A DNA stretch of 7,100 nt from Chloroflexota bacterium. GTDB taxonomy: Bacteria; Chloroflexota; Anaerolineae; Anaerolineales; Anaerolineaceae. Below the pieces are notes generated by a model. That model saw only the letters and a list, made by a program, of their open reading frames with translations. It ran no database searches and was not told the origin of the DNA. Numbering within the stretch: the first letter of the stretch is position 1; each line of letters opens with the position of its first letter. Below, piece by piece: positions 1 to 6,058 of this stretch. The DNA lies in NCBI GenBank assembly GCA_029777225.1, contig JAKOSR010000098.1, positions 1 to 7,100 of the forward strand. Direction: 5' to 3'. A program made the translations under genes and the position numbers.

Positions 1-1141
1 CCAGGTCCGCTGAACCGCCAATGAGCTCGGGTAGCGCTGGGGCGACCGCGTTGATTGTCTTGCCTGACGCTGCCCGACTGGCCAGCCCCTTGGGGTCCGC
101 CGCGAAAACTGGCAGGCTTTTCTCCCAACCCGCAGGCAATTTACGCTGCCACCTGCGGTCCAATTCCGCCGCTTTTTCTGGGTAGGCTGCCTTGTAGGCG
201 TCATAATTCTTTTGCCATTCAGCTTCTGCTTTTTGGCCGGATTCAACGGACTTTCGGAAATGTTCAAGGACGGGATCGGGCGTGTAAAAGAGGGGTTCCA
301 CCGCCCAACCCGCGGCTTCCTTTGCCAGCTTTAACTCATCCCAACCTGCCGGCGAGCCATGGATGCCGGCTGTGCCAGCTTTGTTTGGCAGGCCGTAGCC
401 AATTGTCGTTCGGCAGACAATCAATGAGGGTCGCGGATCGCTCTTGGCATTTTTGATGGCCAGGTCAATCGCTTCGACATCATTGCCATCCGCTTTTTGT
501 ACATGCCAGCCATAAGCCTCAAACCGCGCGCCTCTATCCTCGGTGAAAGCGACATCAGTCGAGCCTTCAATTGAAATCCGATTGTCGTCGTAAAGATAAA
601 TCAGCTTGCCCAGCTTCAAGGTACCGGCCAGGGAGGCAGCTTCGGAGCTGATTCCTTCCATCAGGTCACCATCGGTCACAATGGCGTAGGTGTAGTGGTC
701 GATAACCGCATGACCCTTCTGGTTGAATTCAGCGGCGAGATGCGCCTCTGCGATGGCCATGCCGACCCCATTCGCGAAACCCTGCCCAAGCGGGCCGGTA
801 GTGGTTTCAACGCCGGGCGTATGGCCGTATTCCGGGTGTCCGGGTGTTTTGGACTGCCACTGGCGGAATTGCTTGAGGTCCTCAAGCGAAACGTCATAAC
901 CTGTCAGGTAAAGCATGGTATACAACAGCATGGAGCCATGACCGCCAGAAAGGACAAAGCGGTCCCTGTCCTCCCATTGTGGGTTTTTAGGATTGTGCTT
1001 CAGGTGGCGCATGAAGATGGTGTATGCCAATGCCGCTGCCCCCATGGGTAAGCCTGGATGGCCGGAATTGGCGACCTGGACTCCATCTGCTGAAAGGAAA
1101 CGGATTGCGTTCAAAGCGTCTTGTAGATTTAGTTTTGCCAT
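1..1141 (-). CDS. tkt: Transketolase, N-terminal part (3' end outside window)
   Basis: Transketolase is the thiamine-diphosphate enzyme of the non-oxidative pentose phosphate pathway; it moves two-carbon ketol units between sugar phosphates in the cytoplasm. The window holds the first 380 codons, on the minus strand from ATG at 1141, and the frame is open to the edge. Family landmarks are intact: GHPGLPMG with His28, SGGHGSML with His68, GHPEYGH with His102, the ThDP/metal motif TDGDLMEG (Asp157, Glu162) ending in DDN at 185-187, and GIHGSP with His261. These match E. coli TktA His26, His66, His100, Asp155 and His261. The visible part is the complete PP domain and linker and stops within the GGSADL motif that opens the Pyr domain, so roughly 280-300 residues should lie outside. 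A GGAGAGG ribosome site (1145-1151) fixes the start. The gene diverges from the reductase at 1252. Confidence 0.97.
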   Translation of the reverse strand, partial: MAKLNLQDALNAIRFLSADGVQVANSGHPGLPMGAAALAYTIFMRHLKHNPKNPQWEDRDRFVLSGGHGSMLLYTMLYLTGYDVSLEDLKQFRQWQSKTPGHPEYGHTPGVETTTGPLGQGFANGVGMAIAEAHLAAEFNQKGHAVIDHYTYAIVTDGDLMEGISSEAASLAGTLKLGKLIYLYDDNRISIEGSTDVAFTEDRGARFEAYGWHVQKADGNDVEAIDLAIKNAKSDPRPSLIVCRTTIGYGLPNKAGTAGIHGSPAGWDELKLAKEAAGWAVEPLFYTPDPVLEHFRKSVESGQKAEAEWQKNYDAYKAAYPEKAAELDRRWQRKLPAGWEKSLPVFAADPKGLASRAASGKTINAVAPALPELIGGSADL

Positions 1142-1144
1142 GGT

Positions 1145-1151
1145 CCTCTCC
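1145..1151 (-). promoter_or_regulatory. Ribosome binding site of tkt
   Basis: The minus strand reads GGAGAGG followed by ACC and ATG. Its GGAG core lies 6 nt from the start, which supports 1141 as the first base of the gene. The gap beyond it (1152-1251) holds an AT-rich palindrome TAAAATTTTA (1166-1175), but I could not assign a convincing -35/-10 pair to either divergent gene. Confidence 0.7.
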
Positions 1152-1241
1152 AGATTAGGGAATGATAAAATTTTACCATCTAAAGAAACTTGATTCCTGC
1201 CTCTTTGAGCACAGGGAAGCTGTACTTACAACCGGGAAAGT

Positions 1242-1245
1242 GAGG
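1242..1245 (+). promoter_or_regulatory. Ribosome binding site deciding the reductase start
   Basis: GAGG lies 6 nt before the ATG at 1252. The in-frame ATG 30 codons upstream (1162) has no such site close to it, and would add residues in front of a Rossmann fold that already starts at the usual place with ATG at 1252. Confidence 0.65.
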
Positions 1246-1251
1246 ATTCTT

Positions 1252-1983
1252 ATGGAACTTGCTGGGAAAGTGGCCCTCATCACAGGTAGCGGTATTCGCC
1301 TTGGCCGGGCAATTGCCCTGGCGCTGGCGGAGAAAGGTTGCCACCTGGCCTTGCACTACAACCGTTCCGCGGAAGACGCGCAGGAAGTCGCTTTGCTAGC
1401 CAGGCAGGCAGGCGTACGCGCAGACCTCTTTGGCGCTGACCTTTCGAACCCGGAGGCTGTCGAGACGCTCAGCCAGCAGGTTCAGGCGTCTTTCGGTCAT
1501 TACGACATCCTGATTAACAACGCTGCCGTTTATCTGAAAGGCAGTGGACTGGACACATCCGCCGAGATGCTGGAACGCCAATTCCGTTTGAATTTGTTCG
1601 CCCCAATCCTGTTAATCCGTGCGTTTGCAAGGCAACTGCCCCAAGACCTGATGGGGAAGGTGGTCAACATTTCGGACGCAAAAACGTTCCGCCATCAGAC
1701 CGACCACTTTGCCTACCGGCTAACCAAGCACGCCATCAACGAAATGACGCGGATGTATGCCCTGGAACTCGCGCCGCGCATCACGGTCAACGCGGTCGCT
1801 CCAGGCATCATGCTGCCGCTGGCCGGTTTTGAACATGTGGATATGCAAGCCCTGGGTGAAAAACGGGTGCCGCTGCAACGCGTGGGCAGCCCGCAAATCA
1901 TTGCTGAGAATGTTTTGCACATCCTCGCGCAGGACTTTATGACAGGTGCCATCCTGCAGGTGGATGGGGGCGAAAACCTCTAA
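1252..1983 (+). CDS. folM: Pteridine reductase-type SDR (FolM/PTR1-like dihydropterin or dihydrofolate reductase)
   Basis: A 243-residue NADPH-dependent short-chain reductase. It has the Rossmann motif TGSGIRLG (11-18), the LHYNRSA segment (34-40) and NNAA (89-92). LHYNRSA closely matches the PTR1 segment whose His, Arg and Ser contact the NADPH 2'-phosphate. The catalytic Tyr155 and Lys159 (YRLTK) are present. Thirteen residues before the Tyr, where ordinary SDRs carry Ser, stands Asp142 (NISDA). Asp at this position, with Tyr and Lys, is the catalytic set of Leishmania PTR1 (Asp181/Tyr194/Lys198), and E. coli FolM also has Asp there. The aromatic Tyr94 sits where PTR1 has its pterin-stacking Phe113. 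The length matches FolM (about 240). Likely substrates are 7,8-dihydromonapterin or related dihydropterins, possibly dihydrofolate. The nearby folB and folE support a pterin role. The start at 1252 is preferred over 1162. The gene converges on the glycosyltransferase with a 4-bp overlap. The SDR assignment is near certain; the pteridine specificity is a strong inference. Confidence 0.85.
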   Translation: MELAGKVALITGSGIRLGRAIALALAEKGCHLALHYNRSAEDAQEVALLARQAGVRADLFGADLSNPEAVETLSQQVQASFGHYDILINNAAVYLKGSGLDTSAEMLERQFRLNLFAPILLIRAFARQLPQDLMGKVVNISDAKTFRHQTDHFAYRLTKHAINEMTRMYALELAPRITVNAVAPGIMLPLAGFEHVDMQALGEKRVPLQRVGSPQIIAENVLHILAQDFMTGAILQVDGGENL

Positions 1984-3383
1984 TCTACTGGGACAACCAG
2001 GCTTTCCGCCTGGCAGCGCGCCAGGAGTTGACCAGGCAATTCCTCCCCATCTGTGCTCACGCTCTTACCGAGGGCCATAACCAGCTGGTCCAGGCCTTCG
2101 ATGTCACGCGCCGTGAAGTAACGATTCTTATAATCATGGTAAATGCCTCCCTGGGTCATAAAACACCACGGGGCCAGCTTGAAGGAACCACCTTTTTGCC
2201 AGCCAGGTTGCTGGTAATCCAAAGGCGCGCGCTTCTCACATCCTGAAATGATGGATTCATAACTCAAGAGCTGCTTCTCCAACGAGAAGCGCCTGAGGAT
2301 TTCCTCGCGCGCATCCTGGCTGACCCGTTTCCTGCCTTTGATGATTTCCGCCGCAAGCTCGGCAGCCTGGGTGATATCGCCCGGGTCCACCTTGAAGATA
2401 AGGTCATCCGGTAACTGCGTACGGTGCGTGCCAGACCGGCTGACAATGGCCGGTGTGCCACATACCTGGGACTCGTAGGCCACGTTGCCGAAGGCCTCCA
2501 CGAATTCGCCAAGGCACAGGCTTACATCGCCCAGGGAATAATAACCGGCCATTTCGGCCTGGCTTAACCAGGGATGGAGCAGCACGTGGTCGTTCAAACC
2601 GCGGGTGGCAATTTGCCTGTGGATTTCCTGGTAAAACGCGTCCTCCTGGTGGCCTTCCATGCTCTCCACCCAGTTGGGCGCCAGGACCTTAAGCCGGTCA
2701 AATCCATACTTGTACACCAGGAGCTCAGCCACAGCCAGCGTGGAAGCCAAACCTTTCCCAGCTTCCGGCCTGTGGGGGTGAAGCACGATGGGCCAATCAT
2801 CGTCGCTCAATCCAAGCTTCGCACGGATGGGTTGGGTCCCGGCTGGGGAAAAAACCGCGGGGTCAATGCCATTTGGAATGACTTGCACACGTTTACTCAA
2901 ACCAGCAAGCATCCGCCCAGCGCTAGCCTTCAGGACCTCCGCGGAATACTCTGAAACCGCGATGATGTCATCTGCCTGGGTCAGAAACGAGCCTAGCACC
3001 GATTCGGGATAGATATTATCCCGAAAAGAGGTGATGACCGGCACCTGGGTGAAGTTCCTGGGCAGCAATAATTCCCCATCATGTATGTAAAATCTGTCTG
3101 CGTCAAAAAGGAAGCGGGAGACGGTGTCATAAATCAAGGCCAACTCCCCCGGCGCAATCGCGTAGGGCTGGGGAAATGGTTGATGAAAATGGAGGAGCGG
3201 TTCAACACGAATGTTGTGTCCCAGCTCAAATGGAGCCTGACCCTTGGGGTCTTCCGTGCACAGGATGGTGACTTCGTGCCCCTTTACCGCCAGGTGGTGG
3301 GAAAGACGCGTGAGATGCTTGGATGCCCCACCTGTGATGAGCTCGGGATAGAGCGGATTAATTGAAAAGCACAGGATTTTCAT
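1980..3383 (-). CDS. GT4-like (GT-B fold) glycosyltransferase with C-terminal extension
   Basis: A 467-residue probable retaining glycosyltransferase that would transfer a sugar from a nucleotide-sugar donor; the acceptor cannot be told. The N-terminal half has the family's glycine-rich loop TGGASKHL (17-24) and the first-domain strand GHEVTILC (35-42). The interdomain stretch ends in VIPNGIDP (168-175). The donor domain has HPHRPEAGKG (202-211), with Arg205 and Lys210 at the expected phosphate-binding positions, and the E-x7-E motif EAFGNVAYE (Glu296, Glu304). There is no signal peptide or membrane segment, so it is cytoplasmic. The GT4 fold is complete by about residue 380. The final 85 residues (381-467), with GWQKGGSFKLAP and GGIYHDYKNRYF, are not part of the usual family. 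An AGGAGA ribosome site (3391-3396) lies 7 nt before the ATG. The gene sits between pterin genes but has no evident link to them; glycosylation of a pterin is conceivable but unsupported. Confidence 0.9.
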   Translation of the reverse strand: MKILCFSINPLYPELITGGASKHLTRLSHHLAVKGHEVTILCTEDPKGQAPFELGHNIRVEPLLHFHQPFPQPYAIAPGELALIYDTVSRFLFDADRFYIHDGELLLPRNFTQVPVITSFRDNIYPESVLGSFLTQADDIIAVSEYSAEVLKASAGRMLAGLSKRVQVIPNGIDPAVFSPAGTQPIRAKLGLSDDDWPIVLHPHRPEAGKGLASTLAVAELLVYKYGFDRLKVLAPNWVESMEGHQEDAFYQEIHRQIATRGLNDHVLLHPWLSQAEMAGYYSLGDVSLCLGEFVEAFGNVAYESQVCGTPAIVSRSGTHRTQLPDDLIFKVDPGDITQAAELAAEIIKGRKRVSQDAREEILRRFSLEKQLLSYESIISGCEKRAPLDYQQPGWQKGGSFKLAPWCFMTQGGIYHDYKNRYFTARDIEGLDQLVMALGKSVSTDGEELPGQLLARCQAESLVVPVD

Positions 3384-3431
3384 GGCGAATTCTCCTGATA
3401 AAATTATGGCATCAATCGCAGAGGTTTCGAA

Positions 3432-3794
3432 GTGGACAAAATTATCATCACTGACCTATTAGCAAACGGCATCATCGGCGTAAAACATCCTGAACGTGAC
3501 CAACCGCAAGATCTGCTGATTAACCTTACTCTGACCGCGGACCTGCACGCCGCCGGTGAGAGCGACAGCATCCTGGATACCATCAACTACTCCACGGTGG
3601 CCAAGGCCGTTTTGGCAGAGGTTTCTGTTTGCGCCTTCCACACGGTGGAAACCCTGGCCGCCCACCTGGCAAGGATGATTCTTGAATCCTACCCGGTTAC
3701 CGAGGTAACCATCCGCGTGGAAAAACCCAAGCTTGTAGCGCGCACCAGCCGTGTTGGAGTGGAAATCACCCGCTCACGCGCTGATTTCAGTTGA
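3432..3794 (+). CDS. folB: Dihydroneopterin aldolase FolB
   Basis: A 120-residue enzyme that cleaves 7,8-dihydroneopterin to 6-hydroxymethyl-7,8-dihydropterin and glycolaldehyde in folate synthesis; the family forms cytoplasmic octamers. Landmarks of the family are present: GVKHPERDQPQ with Glu21, TINYSTVA with Tyr53, FHTVETLAAHLA with the pterin-anchoring Glu73, and VEKPKLVARTSRVGVEI with catalytic Lys98. These match Glu22, Tyr54, Glu74 and Lys100 of the S. aureus enzyme. The length is normal. The start is GTG at 3432, supported by AGAGG (3420-3424) 7 nt upstream and by the DKIIITDL N-terminus at the expected position. It diverges from the glycosyltransferase across 48 bp, and its TGA directly abuts the stop of convergent folE. 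FolX (dihydromonapterin/dihydroneopterin-triphosphate epimerase) is a close paralogue and cannot be excluded from sequence alone. Confidence 0.93.
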   Translation: MDKIIITDLLANGIIGVKHPERDQPQDLLINLTLTADLHAAGESDSILDTINYSTVAKAVLAEVSVCAFHTVETLAAHLARMILESYPVTEVTIRVEKPKLVARTSRVGVEITRSRADFS

Positions 3795-4406
3795 TTACTG
3801 CGAAATCCGGTTCAAAAATTCCAGCCGCGTGTCCGTATGGGTTCTAAACACACCCAGCATGGCTGAGGTGGTCATGTTGGCTTCCTGCTTGCGTATGCCC
3901 CGCATCATCATGCACAGGTGCCTGCCTTCAGCCACGACAGCCACCCCTTCGGGGCGGATGCTCTCCTCTACAAAATCAGCAATTTGCTGCGTCATGCGTT
4001 CCTGCACCTGCAACCTATGCGCAAACATGTCCACAATCCGGGGTATCTTTGAAAGACCGATAACTTTTCCTTTGGGAATGTAGGCAACATGCACATGCCC
4101 GAAGAAAGGCAGCATATGGTGTTCGCACATGCTGTAGAATTCAATGTCATTCACAACCACCATTTGGTCGTAATCCACGTCGAACAAAGCGCCATTAATG
4201 AGCGCCAGCGGATCGGTGCGGTATCCGTTCATAATCTCATCATAAGCCCGCGCAGCACGGTCCGGGGTCTTCAGTAAGCCATCCCGTTTGGGGTCTTCAC
4301 CGATGGCAACGAGAATTTCCTTGGTGGCTTTCTCAATGGCTTTACGATCCAAATCAGTCTCGCATTTTCTCCCGGCTATTCTGCTCAAATTATCATTGCA
4401 ATCCAT
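3795..4406 (-). CDS. folE: GTP cyclohydrolase I (FolE)
   Basis: A 203-residue enzyme converting GTP to 7,8-dihydroneopterin triphosphate, the entry step of folate and tetrahydromonapterin synthesis; the family forms cytoplasmic decamers. It shows GLLKTPDRAARAY (43-55), the zinc motif SMCEHHMLPFFG with Cys94 and His97, GLSKIPRIVDMFAHRLQVQE (117-136), and GRHLCMMMRG (161-170) with the third zinc ligand Cys165. The spacing Cys94 to Cys165 is 71 residues, identical to Cys110-Cys181 in E. coli FolE. This is the zinc-dependent type IA enzyme, not FolE2. The first 20 residues are poorly conserved, as is usual. The ribosome site GGAGG (4411-4415) is only 4 nt from the ATG at 4406, a short but workable spacing. 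It is convergent with folB and lies downstream of hpf, separated from it by a likely terminator. Confidence 0.97.
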   Translation of the reverse strand: MDCNDNLSRIAGRKCETDLDRKAIEKATKEILVAIGEDPKRDGLLKTPDRAARAYDEIMNGYRTDPLALINGALFDVDYDQMVVVNDIEFYSMCEHHMLPFFGHVHVAYIPKGKVIGLSKIPRIVDMFAHRLQVQERMTQQIADFVEESIRPEGVAVVAEGRHLCMMMRGIRKQEANMTTSAMLGVFRTHTDTRLEFLNRISQ

Positions 4407-4435
4407 ACATCCTCCGATGCGTAAATGTTAATCGA

Positions 4436-4463
4436 AAGCAGCCTGGTGCGTGCCAGGCTGCTT
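4436..4463 (-). terminator. Likely intrinsic terminator after hpf
   Basis: An 11-bp perfect stem (AAGCAGCCTGG at 4436-4446 pairing with CCAGGCTGCTT at 4453-4463) encloses a 6-nt loop. It begins 17 bases beyond the hpf stop on the minus strand. The downstream run on that strand is TTTCGATTAACATTT, only moderately T-rich, so termination may be partial. On the plus strand the tail is AATTGGC, which fits a terminator less well. It would insulate folE from hpf transcription. Confidence 0.65.
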
Positions 4464-4479
4464 AATTGGCTTGATAAAT

Positions 4480-5040
4480 TTAACCAATGATTGGGTCAAT
4501 CAACCCGTATGTCCCATCACGCCGGCGATACAAGACGTTAATTTTCGAGGTCGCAGCGTTGTAAAACACGAAGAAATCCTCGTGGCCGAGCAGTTGAAGC
4601 TGTTCAAGGGCCTCCAATTCGTCCATCGGCGTCAGTACAAAGCTCTTCCGTCTTACGATAACAGGTTCTGTTGTCTCCTCAGTCTCCGCTTCGGCCGGTC
4701 CCGCGAGGGATTCAGCGGGTTCCTCACCACGTTTACGCCAATGCTTCCCCTTGAAGCGTTCAATCTGGCGGGTCATTTTGTCAACGGTGAGGTCAATCGC
4801 GGCGAAGATGGTGTCGGCCCGTTCCTCTGATCGGAGGATGAACCCTCTTCCGCGAATAGTAACCTGGGCGATAAAGCGGTCCGCGGCATTTCTCGCGGTT
4901 TTCGCGTAAGAAAGGTCAACTCTACATTCATCAATATCATTGAGGAACTTTCCGAGTTTTCCGACCTTTTTAACTGCGTAATCATGAATAGGGTCAGTCA
5001 GTTCCAAGTCCTTGTTGAAAATATCCATTTTTAGTGCCAT
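4480..5040 (-). CDS. hpf: Ribosome hibernation promoting factor, long form
   Basis: A 186-residue long-form HPF. These proteins bind the 30S decoding region in slow growth or starvation and dimerise 70S ribosomes into inactive 100S particles through their C-terminal domain. The N-terminal RaiA/YfiA fold spans about 1-98, with the basic, ribosome-facing segment ERADTIFAAIDLTVDKMTRQ (73-92). A charged low-complexity linker rich in Glu and Ala runs from about 101 to 127. The C-terminal dimerisation domain (about 128-186) carries VRRKSFVLTPMDELEALEQL (129-148) and ends in YRRRDGTYGLIDPIIG, typical of the long form. An AGGAGG ribosome site (5046-5051) lies 5 nt before the ATG, and a promoter lies just upstream. 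The comF-hpf order matches that of comFC and yvyD/hpf in Firmicutes. Confidence 0.95.
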   Translation of the reverse strand: MALKMDIFNKDLELTDPIHDYAVKKVGKLGKFLNDIDECRVDLSYAKTARNAADRFIAQVTIRGRGFILRSEERADTIFAAIDLTVDKMTRQIERFKGKHWRKRGEEPAESLAGPAEAETEETTEPVIVRRKSFVLTPMDELEALEQLQLLGHEDFFVFYNAATSKINVLYRRRDGTYGLIDPIIG

Positions 5041-5065
5041 GTGAACCTCCTGGGGATTTTTAAAA

Positions 5066-5094
5066 ATTATACACGCTTAGACGTCTGTCAACCA
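5066..5094 (-). promoter_or_regulatory. Promoter of hpf
   Basis: On the minus strand a perfect -10 TATAAT (5071 to 5066) lies 20 bases before the AGGAGG site. A perfect TTGACA (5091 to 5086) stands upstream, but with only 14 bp between the two. A register with 17 bp would use TGGTTG (5094 to 5089). The spacer contains the 8-bp palindrome AGACGTCT (5079-5086). Position and -10 quality make a promoter likely; which -35 is used is uncertain. Confidence 0.65.
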
Positions 5095-5108
5095 GTCGTG
5101 ATTAGTTT

Positions 5109-5837
5109 TCAGGCTTTACCCGCTTTCGCGAAGGTGGCAGCATAAACACCAGCCGCGCCAGCCTGGATTAACGCCTCCGAGGCCGACCGCATGGTGGCCC
5201 CGGTTGTAAACACGTCATCCACAAGCAAAATTTTCTTTCCCAAAACGAGTTTCGGGTCCGCCAGGAAGGCCCCACGTACGTTTGCCTCCCTTTGCTCAGC
5301 CGTCAGCTGGGTTTGGGTGGTCACCTCCCGCAACCTGATAAGCACGTTGGGTAGGTAAGGTTTTCGCAAGTGCAGCGCGATGGGCCTGGCCAGGAAGTGC
5401 GCCTGGTTATACCCGCGCTGCCTTAATTTCTCCGCACCCAACGGGATTGGCACCACGGCGTCCACCACCCACCCCGCTGTATCAATCATCGGCCACATCA
5501 GTTGGCTCATGGGCAACCCGAGGGCAGTGTTCCGATGATACTTTAGCTGGTGAACGGCTTCTTTGAAAAGACTATCATAAAGTCCATAGGCCCGCAGCCC
5601 TCGGTAAGTGGGTTTGTTGCGGGCGCACGCCGGGCAGACTCTCCCCTTGGGGAGTGGGTCGCCACACAACGCGCAGACATCAAGGCTCTGCCTGGGGGCC
5701 TGGCCCAGGCACTCCGGGCAAAAACTAATGCCTTCCTTGCCACAGCCCACACAAGCCGTTGGAAAGAACCAATTCAGCGCTTGCCAGGAGACCTGGTCGA
5801 TTTTTTCGAGGAGAGGATAGTACCTGGCCGTGTCCAA
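5109..5837 (-). CDS. comF: ComF-type zinc-finger phosphoribosyltransferase
   Basis: A 242-residue ComF/ComFC (GntX) family protein. Members of this family are needed for DNA uptake in naturally competent bacteria, probably acting in the cytoplasm on incoming single strands with ComFA; their role elsewhere is unsettled. An N-terminal zinc-binding region has two Cys4 sets: Cys29/32/40/43 and Cys55/58/68/71. The phosphoribosyltransferase domain follows, with VVPIPL (128-133), LRQRGYNQAHFLA (138-150), the QTQLTAEQREANVRGAF segment (175-191) and the PRPP loop ILLVDDVFTTGAT (203-215). All hallmark residues are present. The only possible long start is TTG at 5837, since an in-frame TGA (5844-5846) lies two codons upstream. 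No strong ribosome site precedes it, but the upstream small gene ends only 6 nt away, which suggests translational coupling. It probably shares a transcript with that gene. Confidence 0.93.
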   Translation of the reverse strand: MDTARYYPLLEKIDQVSWQALNWFFPTACVGCGKEGISFCPECLGQAPRQSLDVCALCGDPLPKGRVCPACARNKPTYRGLRAYGLYDSLFKEAVHQLKYHRNTALGLPMSQLMWPMIDTAGWVVDAVVPIPLGAEKLRQRGYNQAHFLARPIALHLRKPYLPNVLIRLREVTTQTQLTAEQREANVRGAFLADPKLVLGKKILLVDDVFTTGATMRSASEALIQAGAAGVYAATFAKAGKA

Positions 5838-5843
5838 TCCCGC

Positions 5844-5981
5844 TCACTTAAGCGTAGTTTCGTAGAAAAGTTGGATAGCGGGCCAAAATAGGGAAAATAA
5901 CGTGACCAGGATAAGCGCAATCACGATGATGATCAGAATATATTCTATTGGACCCCATTTTCCACCGGGGGAAGGTCGCAT
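5844..5981 (-). CDS. Small single-membrane-segment peptide resembling a Flp/type IVb pilin (45 aa)
   Basis: A 45-residue reading frame on the minus strand. It starts at ATG 5981, with GGAG (5988-5991) 6 nt upstream, and ends in TGA 6 nt before the comF start. The first 11 residues (MRPSPGGKWGP) are polar and basic; residues 12-34 are a hydrophobic segment beginning IEYILIIIVIALILV, and the tail AIQLFYETTLK is polar. The Gly-rich lead, Glu-Tyr at the membrane edge and Pro-Ala-Ile about 21 residues after the Glu resemble Flp-type pilins, which typically read G-x4-EY followed by a hydrophobic helix and often a PAI-like exit. Here the nearest upstream Gly would place Glu13 at +6 of the mature protein (Gly7) rather than the canonical +5, so prepilin processing is uncertain. 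Alternatively it is a generic small membrane protein. Being real is supported by the ribosome site, by coherent hydrophobicity in this frame only, and by tight coupling to comF. Confidence 0.7.
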   Translation of the reverse strand: MRPSPGGKWGPIEYILIIIVIALILVTLFSLFWPAIQLFYETTLK

Positions 5982-6008
5982 TCATCGCTCCAATACTGAT
6001 TTTTTAGT

Positions 6009-6029
6009 AATTCAATTATAATTTGAATT
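6009..6029. repeat. AT-rich inverted repeat between divergent transcripts
   Basis: AATTCAA (6009-6015) and TTGAATT (6023-6029) are perfect 7-bp arms around a 7-nt spacer TTATAAT. TATAAT occurs on both strands here (plus 6017-6022, minus 6020-6015). It may be an operator or simply promoter AT-richness. Confidence 0.5.
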
Positions 6030-6043
6030 GGGAATTTCTCGAA
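6015..6043 (-). promoter_or_regulatory. Possible promoter of the pilin-like/comF transcript
   Basis: On the minus strand TATAAT (6020 to 6015) is preceded at 17 bp by TTCGAG (6043 to 6038), a 3/6 match to the -35 consensus. It would give a leader of about 25-30 nt before the ATG at 5981. The -10 lies inside an AT-rich palindrome, so the match could be fortuitous. Confidence 0.4.
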
Positions 6044-6058
6044 ACCATAGAAAATATG

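Noticed and set aside
55..456. Long plus-strand open frame opposite transketolase
   Set aside because: It is antisense to intact, motif-bearing transketolase codons, and its Pro/Arg/Cys-rich product looks like a mirror frame.
695..1051. Plus-strand open frame of 118 codons opposite transketolase
   Set aside because: The minus strand encodes the ThDP-binding region without a break; the plus frame has no ribosome site or recognisable motif.
1162..1251. Thirty-codon N-terminal extension of the reductase from an upstream ATG
   Set aside because: ATG at 1252 has its own ribosome site and places the Rossmann motif at the usual residue 11; the extension overlaps the tkt promoter region.
2574..2954. 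Plus-strand frame of 126 codons opposite the glycosyltransferase
   Set aside because: Shadow of a well-supported gene; no family features.
3399..3431. Promoter-like pieces between the glycosyltransferase and folB (TAAAAT on plus, CATAAT with TTCGAA on minus)
   Set aside because: The matches are weak and the minus-strand version would start transcription inside the ribosome site; promoters must exist here but I cannot place them.
4450..4830. Plus-strand frame of 126 codons opposite hpf
   Set aside because: It begins inside the terminator hairpin and runs antisense to conserved HPF codons.
5550..5891. Plus-strand frame of 113 codons opposite comF
   Set aside because: It mirrors the zinc-finger region of ComF and lacks any supporting signal.
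5848..5985. Alternative frame from ATG at 5985, 4 nt before the pilin-like start
   Set aside because: Its product is hydrophilic without pattern, whereas the frame from 5981 gives a clean membrane segment and the better-spaced ribosome site.
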